Assembly (NCBI GenBank): GCA_025602915.1 | Contig: JAHLJZ010000002.1 | Coordinates: 310,001-374,000, forward strand | Length of the DNA: 64,000 nucleotides | Source of the DNA: Paraphysoderma sedebokerense | Lineage: Eukaryota > Blastocladiomycota > Physodermatomycetes > Physodermatales > Physodermataceae | Direction of reading: 5' to 3' | Shown: positions 1-13,528 of the stretch, in pieces | Layout of the letters: every line of letters starts with the position of its first letter | Position numbering within the stretch: the stretch's first letter is position 1 | Program-made: the position numbers and the translations under genes | Notes under the pieces: model-generated | What the model was told of the DNA's origin: nothing | The model's input: the letters and a program-made list of their open reading frames with translations, nothing else | Databases searched by the model: none

Positions 1-174
1 ACACCTCTCTTCTCTCCGATGATCTCTGCACTCAAGCAATGAATAGCCTTTTTGTGCCATTCAATCGATCCTTCTGTATCCTGTAGCTTATATCACTTTA
101 TCCTGGCATCTCCCGCGTTACTCTATCGACACAAACCGTTCCTAATCTTCAAGTAATCCACCAAGGCAATCCGA

Positions 175-3100
175 ATGTCTCGACAACCACCAGTCATCTC
201 TGATGGAATTCACTCTGATATAACAAATATCGATATTGGGGAGCGAGTGGAAGTAGCGTCGGCAAACTATCAAATATCCTGGTTGAGAAAACTAGACCTT
301 GTGGCCTTTCCAGATGGCTATATTCTTACAACTGTGTATACTCAAAATGGACAAAGAACAGATCGATACTTGTTTGGGCATCCAATTGGTTTGTAGTTTT
401 TCTCATGCAATATTTGATGTAAAGACAACACGAAACGACTTTGCAACGTTATGTCCTTACAAGTTCATTTTCTTTATACTTACACATTTGCTGTCCAATC
501 AAATTCTTATATTCCAAACAACAATTAGGGAAGCCATTTCGGTCCCCCAACGAATTTATCCCACATCTAGAAATGATGTATCAAACTCCAGCCGCATCTG
601 CGGCCTCCTCTCCATCCCTGAGGCTCGAAACCCAATTTCGATGCAAGTGTTGTGTTTGTAAAAAGTCATCCAGAAAATCATCATCCAAGTCTTCTCCTGA
701 ATCCGCTTCATCTCGCGCTGAAACCCCATTTGCCGCATCAAGTAGGTGGGGACGCGGTGGAAAAAAACTTTCGGAGAATCAGAAGGAGAGAGAAATAGCT
801 AATAACTTAGAAACAAAAGAACAACAAGATGCTAAAACGATAGAGACATTTCTGAACATACCATCAGTGATGACAACGTTTGATTCGGAAATAGGGAAGG
901 AGTTTTCTCCGATCATCTCGCAACACCGTTCGAGACGTTCAAGCCGCCAGCGTAAAAGTGATCCGACGAGGAACGTGCCTTTTAAAAAATACAGCTCTAG
1001 AATCTATAAACCCATCAATACGCTTATTGAAACTACAAAGAAAAGAGGGCCAAGACCTTTAGAGATTGCGTGGTTAAAAATACATCGGAAAGCTGAAAAG
1101 GATGAGTTTAAAAATGATGTGGCCCGCCAGAAGGAAAGACATGCGGCCCTACTCAGGAATAGAACCGGTGTGAATTTATTGTCTGATTCCGACAGAGATG
1201 ATGAGCGACATGAAGGTAATGATAGCGACTCGGATGTAAGCGAAATGGCTTCGGAATTACGGCCAGATCCATACGACCTCTGGCCTGTACTTGTTGTTGT
1301 TCAATACCCTTCTCCTAATAGTCGAATTGATGCCACGTCGTTTCGGAATCCTCGAAAATTGATCGACGATTATCGGCCGTTCTTCCAAACACGGTCGTTG
1401 TTTGCTGAAAGAAGTGACGAAGAGCCACTTGGACATTCGGTGATAAAGCTTCCAATTCTGAAGTACTATGCATTTTTGTATTGTAAATATAAGAAAGTGG
1501 CGGAGACGCGAACCGAAGTTGACGACGATCGCGACGAACAGATAGTACCGCAACCAACACCCTCACCGAATCCTTCGAATGTATCCAACTCTGGTTCTCC
1601 GGCAGATTACCTCGACGACATCAGCCCACATAATATTGATGCTTATTTGTCAGATGGAATCAACACGTTCGATTTCCTTCAATTTCTCCGAAAGCTAGCG
1701 TTCACAGACTTCTCCGAGTATTACACTTCAATGTTGCTGGGCCAACAACGAACAAGTCATTTCGAACCCATTCAGTTCATGCCATGGAAAAACAGCGAAC
1801 CGATCGCTGTATATCCCCCTTTTGCTTGTCCCTTTCTTCATGATGTACCGTCGGGTTCCCTCGACTTCTGGATCTCGCAGTCTCCTCCAAAACCCTGTCA
1901 CCCCGTTACACTTTACAATCAGGCCGTCATTCAAGCGACCCATATGGAATGCTCGTACGAAGTTATTGATGTACCTCGATTTCCTTTGAAGAATCGTCCT
2001 TCTCTTGATGATCATCCGTTACTCGATGTTTCCGCTGTAGAGAATAGAGCAATTCTTCGGTTCGGTTGTGAAGTATTTCAACCAAACGATTATATTTGGT
2101 TCATACCTAAAGTATCGGCGTTTAAACTTGAAGACATTAATATATCAGAAGACGAAACCGAAAGGGAACAAAGGACCCAGTACCATGATTTGATTTACAA
2201 ACTCTCCAATAATGACTATGGGATACTGAATGGCGTATTTAAGTGTTTTGAGATTGAACGCAAAGGAAAGCATGCTGTGCAACAGAACATGGTATCGCGT
2301 GACATGAAGGATCATTTAAAGCGATACCTCTTGAAGAATATCGAATTGAAGGATATTTTAAACACATTTGTAGATGAGGCAGAAGTAATCGAGGATTTGA
2401 TTGACGTCGTGGTAGCAAGAGTCCCTTTATCTGTGGATGAATACGGACTTCAAAGCAATCGAAAACGGACAAGATCTGATGCCGGATTGGAAACGGAGAA
2501 TTATAGCGACCAGGAGGTCAGGGACAGTGAAAGAAAGAAAGATTCGTCTTTCAGTTCCAGGGACGGTTTTACTTCGTTGTCGACTTCCTCATCGGACGAA
2601 AAATCATATTCTGATCAAGACTTCATTCCTTCTCCTTTTCTATCGTCATCGACATCTTCATCCTCACCGTTCAAACCAAGATCAAAACGCCGCCAATCCA
2701 ATGATAGTATTTCAACGTTCGGCATTATGGAAGTATCATCTACCGCGAATGATCTCGATTACTCAAATCGCAATCCTGTAAATAATCAGAAGTCCAGTAT
2801 AAGCGAGACATTTCCTTCGGCGAATAAACCTAGGCGACGTATAATCGTGGACGCAGTGGAAGTCCCTGCATCGCGCCGTACTCATCCAGAACAGCCATTA
2901 CTCCCACCTTCTGGTGCAGAATCCTCGGCAAATTTGAAAAAGTTGATCCCTATTGTCTTGATTTCACCCAAGAAACATCCAAAATTGAAGTGGTTTGCCA
3001 AAGATAACAAAACTCTTAGCGAAGATGTCGGAGAAGACGGGGACGATGAAGGTGATGGCGGATTCGACGAAACCAAACCCGTCGAAAAAGAAAAGGGGAA

Positions 3101-3649
3101 ACATCACGTAAGTCTGAATTTAGCATACGTAATACTTTGCGCATGTTGCATGGGCACCTTGTCTTGTCAGTTGGAAGAATCAAATTTGCCTCAGGAATCA
3201 TTCAATTTAAAGGAGTATGCTCACAAAATTCTTGCCTTTCATATCAATAATAACGGCAATAGTTGAAACAACCGCATTGTCAAGAACCCCCTGAGTCAAC
3301 AGTTCCGGAGTCGTCTTCGATTCAGCCCAACCCATTAAACGTCCGGCCACCTCTACCATCTTCATTTTTCCCGACCTCACTGGCCGATTCTGATTCTGCA
3401 TCTACTTCTGCCTCGTCATACGCTCCTTCTTCTTCTAGCACTCCCAAACCGCGGTCAGACCAATTACCTCAGCGACACCATTCCAATCTCAAACCTTCTT
3501 CGCAATTACCTCCCACGGAATCAGCTACTCGTTCACGTCGAGAACACAAGTTGAATTTGTCAAAGGGAATGTACTCTACGCGTCCCCCGTGGATGCACAA
3601 ACGATATGTCAAAGTCGGAACGGCAATGAGATTGGGTGAATTACTGTAA
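175..3649 (+). CDS. clr2: Clr2-like transcriptional silencing protein (SHREC complex)
   Basis: Model: exons 175-388, 529-3107 and 3263-3649, all closing in phase, giving about 1,059 aa. The N-terminus carries the Clr2 signature: WLRKLDLVAFPDGY, then YLFGHPIG spliced onto KPFRSPNEFIPHLE, followed by a CKCCVC cluster. The second Clr2 region (around LRFGCEVFQPNDYIWFIP) lies in the middle. Long low-complexity Ser/Pro/acidic stretches separate the blocks, and the last exon ends in a PPWMHKRYVKVGTAMRLGELL-like tail. In fission yeast Clr2 is part of SHREC, which couples histone deacetylation and remodelling to heterochromatic silencing; a nuclear silencing role here is inferred from the family. The protein is roughly twice as long as S. 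pombe Clr2, mostly through disordered insertions. The start is the first ATG that leads into the Clr2 domain. Confidence 0.85.
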
Positions 3650-4252
3650 AGGAAATTTTATTCTCAAATTTCAACAAAAATTTAAAAGAGCAACATCTCG
3701 GTATGTAAAACTTTAAAGTTGCAAAAACCAATTATTTTTCCGCGTCATACGTGTAATATAATCGGAACAACTGTGTCATTGTAAAGTATTGATTTTTGTT
3801 TCTATGTATATTATTTGAGGAGTCTATTCTTCTGCCTTCAGTTCAGGAAGTTTAATACGATTAGCGAACTGGTGAAACAGTTCGACCATATGAATAGCAG
3901 TAAGAATGTAATGATACATAGACTGACGGAGTACAACGTGAATAAATAATTCAATCGTAGAACTGAAAAAATGAAAGACAGGAAAATTTATTTCATAATG
4001 ATAATATTTTAAAGGATGTTTCAAAAGTAGATATAAATAATTCGACAGCTTGTCTAACAACTAAATGAACAAACTATAGAGCCATCACGAAATTCAAATA
4101 AAATTGACTATTCAACAGAGGTTTCAGAAACGTTAAAGCAAATAGCTACACTAAAAATAACTTCTTACGCAACAGTCACCATCCTGTTTTAGTAACAAGC
4201 ACACCGAGCGAACGCAGCTTTCGGTGACAATTAATAAGTTCTTCGCGGAGAT
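3650..4252. other. Intergenic, convergent 3' ends of clr2 and AGFG genes
   Basis: About 600 bp of AT-rich sequence between two converging genes. Only short chance reading frames are present and no RNA gene or repeat is evident. It presumably holds the two 3' UTRs. Confidence 0.6.
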
Positions 4253-7134
4253 TTAGTTTTTGCCCACCTTTTTAAATGGATCCAAGTCTTGGAATTGAAG
4301 TGTTTGTTGCTTTTGTGTTTGCGCTGCTGGTTGAGGAGTAGCTTGAGATTGACCTTCGTGAGTTGAGGAATATGGAATTGGTAAAAATGATATGACAGTA
4401 TGATAATTAAGAAAATAAAACGTCGAGAGTGAATAAAACACAATGAGATTAGTAAGGGATATTTCAAGGTTTTTAATGCTATTTCAAACGAATTGAAATA
4501 GGGCAATCAGAAAATAAAGAGCGGGCAAGCCGAAATTACCTGTCATCATGTTACCGGGTACCCCGGCGACCCCACCTTGTACGTTCATTCCACCTCCTAA
4601 TCCCATGTTACCACCCATCATCATCATCATTTGTTGTTGCTGCTGCGGGGTATAGCCCATTCCCATTCCCATATTTCCGGCCATCATCGGATTCATTTGC
4701 ATACCCATCATTCCGGGGTTCATTTGCCCCATCTGACCCATTTGATTCATCATCATGGGGTTCATTGTCATTCCCATCATGGCGGGATTCATTTGACCCA
4801 TTTGGTTCATTTGATTCATCATCATAGGGTTCATGTTACCCATCTGACCCATTCCCATCATTTGATTTCCGCTATTAAAAGTGCCCATACCATTGGTGGG
4901 GCCCATAGACATTCCGTCTAATGGATTGAAATTGTTAGGGATAAATTGTTTCGGAGTCTGCGAAAATTGCTGCTGATTGGTGGTTCCACCAGAAGATGTG
5001 GTGTAATTTATGGGGCCCTGTGAATTAAATGACTGCTGTGCGGTATTCTGCATCGATGAAGGCGTGGACATGAAAGAACTGGTAGTTGAGGCTGTAGCAT
5101 TTGAATTAAATATAGAAGTGCCGGCTGGAGCGGAGGATGTTGCTCCAAATGGGTTCAGTGGATTAGAAGTGTTTGTATCCAACTCTCTGAAAGCAGCGTA
5201 GGGATCAGAAGTTGCAGGATTCGGCTTTTCTGAAGGTTTGTTAACAGTATTAGTGACAGCGGGAGTCGAGCTAATTGTCAGTCCTTGCAATCCTAACCCC
5301 GAAATCGAATTCGACATCCCTCCTGTTGAAGCTATTGTGGTGGGATTTGCTGACCCGAACAACGAAGCAGGTGGTTTGGACGGACTATTTCCAACGGACG
5401 GCAAGTTCGGGAGCTGCTTACTTAGAGGAGATTGCTGTGGTGAACTTTGAGTTTGTGGTAGGAGAGCTGGCAGAGAAGGAGATGGGTTGTTGGACGAGGA
5501 AGTAGACCCAGTAAAAAAAGGGGTTTGGTTAAAAGCATTGTTTGATTGCACTGGTTTTGGTGCGGCCGCTATGCTTGGTGCAACATTGCTGAATCCATCG
5601 AATCCACCAAGCAAATCATTAGATGCACTGGGTTTTTGTTGCTGCTGCTGCTGCTGTTGTTGTTGTGGTTGTTGTTGTTGTTGCGATAATGAGTTTATCG
5701 ACATATTGCTGTTGGAAACCGGAAACGGAGATGGGTTGACTTTAGTTTGGGATTGCAATGCAGCGAAAGGGTTGGAATTGTCCGGAAAGGGATTATTCGC
5801 AGGCTCTACGTAGTTTGAACATTGTAAATGTCAACAGTCAAAATAAACCTTTTTAAATACGATACACACCGGTTTTGTGCAGCATTGATGCAAAAGGATT
5901 AAAGTCGGCATTGTTCTGTTTCGCAGGTTGTGGTTGATACTGCGCGTTTGTTTGAACCGCCGCAAATGGGTTGGAGGAATCGACCTTGTTAATATTCGCA
6001 TTAAAGCCACTAAAATCTGCTTGAAACTGAGTGGTCTGATTGAACTCCGCGTTAAAGGTTGCAGGAAATCCGTCATTCGTTTTGGCCGAAACTGACATTC
6101 TCTTTTGTTGAGCTTGCATCGCGGCGAATGGATTTGTTTCGGTTTGCGGTTGCGCATTTTGTTGATGAGGAAAACCACCTTGCATAAAATCGTGCCCTGG
6201 CTGACTCGCGAATGGGTCTGCTTGCGGTGCAGTTGAGATGGTGGAGATTACACTAACCGAACGCGGTATGGTGCTGGTGCTCGCTTGCGGTGGACGCTGC
6301 AGATACATCTTATTAATTACATCATGTCAGAAACCTTCATTTATTCTTAAGAACTTACCTGTAAGGTTCCCGGTCGCTAAATTGCGTAAGGATGATATGT
6401 CAGAAAGAACTTTTTTCGGCAAAAACACTCCTTGAACGTACCGATTGGTCTGGAGCAGCGCCTACATCATTTTGGGCAGCCTGTCGTTCCGCATCCAACT
6501 TTCTTTGAGCTTCAATACTGTACCATTCTTTTCGGACGTATTTTTTGCGTAAATACTCCCGTCGCACAAGAGGTTCGCTATCGTGTAAAGGTTCCGAGAA
6601 ATGTTGCGCATTCCAGTTGGCTAACCAAATTTTCGCAGCGATGGCATTTCCGTTGTCTTGAAGAGATTTTATCTCTGAGATAAGTGCAAAAGTATTGTAG
6701 GGTTCAGTCAAATGTTGCATGAAACGCAATGTTGGATGAATAGAGTGAAGAATACCTTGAGGGGTGAATGACGACGCCGATATCGACTTTACTCGCCCTA
6801 AATTTAACTCTCGACTATATATGGAGAAAGATACAGTTCATTAAAAGTACTCTGAATACTACAGAGGACCAATTAAAGATTGCACTTCATACTTTATGCC
6901 AGCGCACGTCGCACAGATGAAGGTGTAATTAAATAAATTTACATAGGTCGGGTTCTACATAATTGTACATTAATACCACACTCTGAATTCGAATATACGG
7001 ACAGAGAGTTTTTCCGGCAGCATGCATACCTTAGAAGTGCAGTCAAAGCATTTTCTATTCTCCGGCACTGTCTGCACCAAATCGCGCAAGATTTTAACAT
7101 GCTTTTCTTCTTGTCTTTTCTGAGCAGCAGCCAT
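4253..7134 (-). CDS. AGFG-type ArfGAP with NPF/FG-like and Met/Gln-rich repeats
   Basis: Seven exons: 7134-7030, 6954-6893, 6814-6756, 6674-6442, 6296-5870, 5805-4540 and 4353-4253 (750 aa, every junction in phase). Exons 1-4 form an ArfGAP domain: CX2C at Cys29/Cys32 and CX2C at Cys49/Cys52 with the canonical 16-residue spacing, an arginine finger candidate at Arg57 (AGINREL), then RVKSIS and NGNAIAAKIWL. The start MAAAQKRQEEKHVKILRDL matches animal AGFG1/2 closely. The rest is low complexity: several NPFAA/NPF motifs (EH-domain ligands), a polyglutamine run near 5635-5690 and Met-Gly-Gln-Asn repeats near 4630-4860. AGFG proteins act at clathrin-coated vesicles, so an endocytic adaptor role is likely. 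The small last exon (ending DPFKKVGKN) uses a weak acceptor and is the least certain part. Confidence 0.85.
4630..4870 (-). repeat. Degenerate Met/Gly/Gln/Asn-coding tandem repeat in AGFG gene
   Basis: The reading frame contains imperfect tandem units built on NPMMMNQMGQMGQMNP, read on the minus strand inside the sixth exon of the AGFG-type gene. The DNA shows recurring ATCATCATGGGGTTCAT-like blocks. Protein-level low complexity has probably expanded by slippage or unequal exchange. Confidence 0.75.
5633..5695 (-). repeat. Polyglutamine tract (CAA/CAG) in AGFG gene
   Basis: A run of mixed CAA and CAG codons encodes about 18 Gln residues interrupted by one Pro. It lies in the low-complexity C-terminal half of the AGFG-type protein. 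Codon mixing argues for an old tract rather than a recent pure expansion. Confidence 0.85.
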
Positions 7135-7414
7135 TTCTAATTGGAGCGGTAATTAGGCTATTTTGGCAGGGAATATGTGGCGCTAGAACAGTTGAATGAA
7201 AGCGTAAATTGAGGTTGAAATTCAAAGAAGAATAGGTGGAGGAATGACGGGAGAACGGAATGAATTTGCATCCATCGACAATTCCCCCTGATCATGTCGT
7301 GGACAATTCTCTCGCGTTTGTTGACGACATCGACAGCCCCCTCGCATCATATTAAATCATATTAAATCCGTAATTTATCCACTTTCGCTGTAGAAGCTCC
7401 ACGCATTAGCGGCC
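7135..7414. promoter_or_regulatory. Divergent promoter region, AGFG gene / EHD-like GTPase
   Basis: The start codons of two divergent genes are 280 bp apart, so both promoters must lie here. No clear TATA box or named factor site stands out. Confidence 0.5.
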
Positions 7415-9886
7415 ATGGCATCCGATAGTGAAAACGATGACAGTCCTGTATATTTGGTTTCGCCCGGTGACGATGAGGTAACCGATAGCAATATCGACGA
7501 CGAACGGAGCCATCTTTCTGTTGAAGAGGACACCTTGGAGGAGAGAATTTTGAAGGAAGTCTTCGAATTGTATTTACCCCCAAAAGATTCAAGTATGTGC
7601 TCTCCGGTTTTTCTTACTTCTATATTGCCAGAATTAGATCAATCAGAGCAGTTTCACTACGAGTTAACATCAACCTGGGGCTTCCTTTCACAGACGCTAC
7701 AGGATTATTCGAGATATGCGAAACAATCGACGTGAAAGTCGCTATCCCTCGTCAAAAAGTATGAATCCTGCGTTTAGATACCATTCTATCTTACGTTATT
7801 CACTGTATTTAATGTTATCAAGGTCATTGTCATGCTACTCGGAAACCACAGCGCCGGAAAGAGTTCATTTATAAATTGGTACATTGAACAACCAGTGCAA
7901 AAAGTCAGTGTTGCGATTGAAACTCAGGTAAGTTCTTTTGGTATTCCCCCAAGACGCCGGTCTCACTCGGAACCGTACAACTCTGAATAAAGTTATATTA
8001 ACACCCGTCCATCGACCACGTTCCCGTTGTCACCTAACTCTTAGGGTTTCCATTTCGTGACATCCGGAAAAAGGCGAACTACGCTGAAAGGACCGGCTAC
8101 GCTCGAGTTGTTTCCACATTTGAAGGATTTGGGTAAAATGCAAGGTGTCCTGGAATCTTTGTACACCGAAATCACGACGGCAACAGCGAAAAAGTCAAAG
8201 AGTGTGACATTTTTGGATACTCCTGGTATGGTCGATGGTGATATGCAGGTATATTATGGCATGTTTCTAATATGATTTTCGTTCGGAATTTTGTTTAACA
8301 AGTATTGTCATTATCAGTACCCATTTGATCCAGAGGAAGCTTTAGTTCGGTTGGCAGACGAGTCCGACTTGATCGTTACTTTTTTCGATCCCATCGGCCA
8401 GGTAGAGTACCCAAAACTCATGCTCTGCTACCTTCAAAAGCATAATCTAAATTTCCTTCTTTCATTCTGGGTAGGCTTTATGCGCTCGAACTATGAACAT
8501 CATCGAAAAAATCAACTTGAACCCGGCCAACGCGCACAAAATGTTATTTTTCCTATCAAAAGCGGACACAGTGCCGGATGAATCCGACCGACAACGTTGC
8601 TTGATTCAAATTACTCAGAATCTGACGATCCGGTTGAAAAACAAACAATTCGATTTACCCCCTATTTTTATTCCGTCAACTGAGGATGGTAAGCAAAGCG
8701 TCCCTTTGGTGACTTTGCGATATTACACCATTTTGATTATTAATGTCGACCAATCTTTTTACATATTTACAGATTCAAAGGCGCAAACGAATACGAGTAG
8801 AACCCGAAATCATATTCACCTTTTGGCATCGGAAATCGAAAAGGCCATCAATTTAAGAGTGCAGAATACATTGAATACCCTGGAATCAGATTGTAAACTA
8901 ATCCTATCAAAAATAGAAAGGTTGGATGACTCTTTCACCTACCTCCTTACTTGATATTTATTCACATTCTAACCTTTTTATTCCCCCAAAACGAATTGAT
9001 AGTCTTTTCAACAATGACAACTCTTGTATACAATTCAACAAAAGATCACGGAACCGTGGTTTATTTTTCTTGCTCCTATCTAACTGGATCGCTATTCTTT
9101 TTGCCCTACACTTGTTTTTGAGATTTTGGGACGCAAGTATATCAGGTTACAGTCCAAATGAGAAACTGAAGAAAAGTGATACCCTCATCAGGTACTTCCT
9201 ACTCTCCTACGTTCTACAATCAACGGTACCTTTGACAAACATAAATCTATTGGCGAATAGATACCTGAAACCTTACAATCCAATGATTGAACCCGTTGCA
9301 TTGACAATTTTACCAGTACTAGATTCTATTATTCCTTGTAAGTTCCCCCAACCTCTAATTTTCGATCAATCCAATCGCCATTGTACTAACGAATTTCAAT
9401 TTATTCGTTCTTGATTCATGCAATTGGGCAACCACATAGCGTACAACTTAACCCTCGTTTCACAAATTTTGGGAGTCAGTTTACTTTGTTTATTGTTATC
9501 AAAGGTTCGTTCAAATTTTCATTCATTTCTTGAGATTCCTCCGGTGCCATAACTCGGAGCGTGGCCTCCACAAAAGAAAGTATATCATACTAATCTGTTC
9601 CTTTTACAATTACAATCGATTTGAAATTATGTATAGCTTGTGTGGCGAAAGAAACGAACATTTACAAAGCAAGAATTGACGTTGTTGAAAAAGTACGTTG
9701 ATGTCGTTGAGACAGTTTTGGAACGTCGAAATGGTAAGGGTTCGCTTTCAATGTTACTTCGCGATCGGGGTTCATTGGCCCTGCAATGGATGATTCGAGG
9801 CTGTAAAAGTGTTGACGGTACCTTTTTCTTGCATCTTCATTCTAGAATTATACCAAGAATATTTTGAAGCAACTTTGGCATCGTGA
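7415..9886 (+). CDS. EHD/dynamin-like GTPase with C-terminal transmembrane segments
   Basis: Twelve exons: 7415-7592, 7652-7758, 7823-7927, 8045-8248, 8318-8401, 8475-8688, 8773-8920, 9045-9191, 9261-9337, 9440-9504, 9637-9733 and 9846-9886 (about 488 aa). The G domain shows P-loop GNHSAGKS (102-109), switch region Thr within VAIETQGF, DTPG (188-191) and SKAD (254-257) in place of N/TKxD, as in EHD/dynamin-type proteins. Unlike EHDs there is no EH domain; instead two hydrophobic stretches (about 352-376 and 405-442) suggest a membrane hairpin or two spans, followed by a short basic tail. A membrane-remodelling role is inferred from family. The exon 1/2 junction is uncertain (acceptor 7651 or 7648 both keep phase); the remaining junctions all close. 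Confidence 0.8.
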
Positions 9887-10411
9887 GGCGTGTAAATAGC
9901 AAGAGCCGGGATCTTTTAATAACTGCATATCCTGTAAATGAAGATGCAAATAATAAACTAAATCATTTCCCTCAAAGAGTAGTATGTACTTATGTGTTAT
10001 ATCTCAGACGGACGCAAGTGAGACATCCCATCGCTATATTTGGATTAGTCTTATTAGTGATATATTCATGGTCGTGGATTTCCGAATGCAAAAGGATGAT
10101 TATTTATTATGGGATAAGTGAGTGAAGAACCGACAGTGAAATTTATACATATTCATTGTCTCTCGAGTTTTTGAATGTTCTTTTTACAAGATAAATGCTA
10201 TACAAACATGAAACTAGCTCCGCAACGGAAAATTGAAAAAAGAATAAATCAACTAAATAATAATTGGCTTCAGATGGCAAGACGACAGCTAAGCATGAGG
10301 TGTTTTTTTATTTCAAATGAGTCAACTGTATATTTGGGGGGTTTGGTGGCTTCGAAAGAAGCCGTTATTGTTTGGTTTGGTGGTATAAGTACTCAAAGAG
10401 TCATTGAGAGC
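9887..10411. other. Intergenic, 3' side of GTPase and histone H3
   Basis: About 525 bp between two converging genes. Short open frames exist on the plus strand, but none has a recognisable motif or splice context. I see no RNA gene. Confidence 0.5.
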
Positions 10412-11567
<1,156 letters not shown>

Positions 11568-12384
11568 GCGATTTATGCGAATCCATTGAAATTTGTAATA
11601 TACCTCAACAAATCCCAACGGCTTCTCTCGAAGCCACCCCCTTTCAATATGCAGAAACTCATTTCAAACATCGGAAGAGAGAATGTTCCAACTTTTTTGT
11701 TTGGACCCTTCTTTGATTGTATATAATCCCACTCCATATATAATGTAATGTTTCTAAACAGAAAATAAAAAGCGTCTTGCGGGTACTACTAGAACCGTTT
11801 TCTTAAATACACTATTTGTTTGCATCGATGTTTATTAAATTTTAATTACTTCGAATTCATCCACATTGGTCGAGTCGGATATCAGATTAGAAATCAGAAA
11901 GCCACACTAGCCTGAATTCCCCACACGTGATTTCTGCAAATGTGTGGCGATAGAGTCAGGACTTCTCCACTCACGATAACGGCTAAATGATATAGAGTAT
12001 CGCCGGTTATGTGAAGTTCAGTGTACCGAGGTTCAGTTAAATAAGTTACATCCCTAAGCCGTCCAATTTGCTTCAGGATGACCAATTTCCGAACTACTTT
12101 CTAAGTGACTTTTATTTCATCAAATGCACCGCCTTCAGGAAAGGAGTTGGTATCGCCATCGAATTACACGGCGAGTGTTGAAGAAGGGGTGATTGTGGTC
12201 CTATGGATTTATTCATTGATAATAAAAAGCGCTTTTATGGATCAAGAAAGGAGACTCCAAAGATCATTGATTTGCAGCACGACGCGGGCCTCGGATCATG
12301 TCGACGTAACTTTGTCGTATCTTGAACTACACTCACTGCATCATACGAAATTGTCGACATATTTCTGCATGGGAAGCGCATAAC
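11568..12384. other. Intergenic, H4 3' region and upstream of Dpy-30-motif gene
   Basis: About 820 bp with a poly(A)-like AATAAA at 11764-11769 for H4. Open frames at 11894-12085 (-) and 12105-12383 (+) have no motif or homology I recognise and are not called. No RNA gene is seen. Confidence 0.5.
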
Positions 12385-13200
12385 ATGCCTACCGTCATCG
12401 GGAAACCGCCTTCACGTCCGTCCAGCGCAGCATCCCTTGAGCACCGCGGACAATCTAAAGATTCAATAGACCCACCCATCACGAATTCAAGTGACAATTA
12501 TGCGACACCATCTATACACAATAACTTAACAATGGAGTCAATGCATTTACCCCCTCTTCCTTCACTCTCTTCCCCTCTTGTCTCCATACCCGACAAAACC
12601 AGCACGACTATATTGGATCAAATTCAATTGAACGCCATGATTGCAACATCCGATTCCACAAACGATACAGACGCAGCAAACCAAAGTTATCAAACATCGA
12701 CGTCTTCGTCTGCCGTACCCAAAGTTTTGACACTCAAAGATAAAATAGCAAAAGAACTCATAGATCCGCAAAATCAATTGGCGTATCTTGAGACCCATAT
12801 TTTCCCTGTATTGTTACCCGCTATCGAAAAGTTGTTGAAAACGATCAAAAAGAAGGACGGCGTGATCGACGAAGAAAATATTAACCCAATTGTCTGGTTA
12901 GCTCAGGTACCCCAACTCTACAGTTTTATCCTCTCTTGATTCTTTCGACTTTATGAATTTTCCCCCTTCAATGTTCATTGTGATAAACTTATGCGATTTC
13001 TGTTTCTTGTTTCTCTCTTTCTCGTGTCGTTTTAGAATCTCTACCGTAACAATCCAAATCCGAATTCACGTCACAGAAAGTTAACAGCCGAATTCGCAAG
13101 TTTGAGACCACAAAAAAAATCGGGATCGATACCTAAACTGCTCAAGAACGCGAGATCCGAGACAATGTTATCCGTGAATGTTAACGCAAAGGGAGAGTAA
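12385..13200 (+). CDS. Dpy-30-like motif protein, disordered N-terminus
   Basis: Two exons, 12385-12906 and 13036-13200 (228 aa, phase 0 junction). The N-terminal 110 residues are Ser/Thr/Pro-rich and unstructured. Residues about 130-185 resemble the Dpy-30/RIIa-like dimerisation helix pair: DPQNQLAYLETHIFPVLLP, then NPIVWLAQ spliced to NLYRNNPN, matching the NPxxWLAxYLxxNNP pattern. Dpy-30-type motifs dimerise and dock onto amphipathic helices in Set1/COMPASS, or in cilium proteins. Because the protein is much larger than Dpy30/Sdc1 it is probably not the COMPASS subunit itself; its partner cannot be told from sequence. The short basic tail (KSGSIPKLLKNARS) is unassigned. Confidence 0.75.
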
Positions 13201-13528
13201 ATTTGTGTTATTGCGACGATGGAAATGGATTGTGTTGAATCAGGTAGCTAGAGGATGTGTATAGAGGTGTTTTGGTTCGGGTGGATGATGAACAGTGATT
13301 GTGCTTTACGATCTAAAAGTTTGCACGGAAGAACGGATTTCGAGGTTGGCCTTTACTTTCAAAAAATATCGCATGAGTTGCTCTATTCAGTCTTTAATAA
13401 TTAAGAATTCATGGCTTCAATCATAAATCAATCAAATTATACTAGTACACTTTCATTAAAAATCTATTTCTTTCCCCCACTTATAACCCCACCTTCTACG
13501 GTTTTTAATCTTCAGTATTTCAATATTA
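13201..13528. other. Intergenic, convergent 3' ends
   Basis: About 330 bp between the Dpy-30-motif gene and the phosphatase gene. It is AT-rich with no recognisable feature. Confidence 0.5.

Noticed and set aside
12105-12383. 92-codon plus-strand frame upstream of the Dpy-30-motif gene
   Set aside because: No motif, odd composition, and no phase-compatible join onto the next gene. Treated as intergenic.
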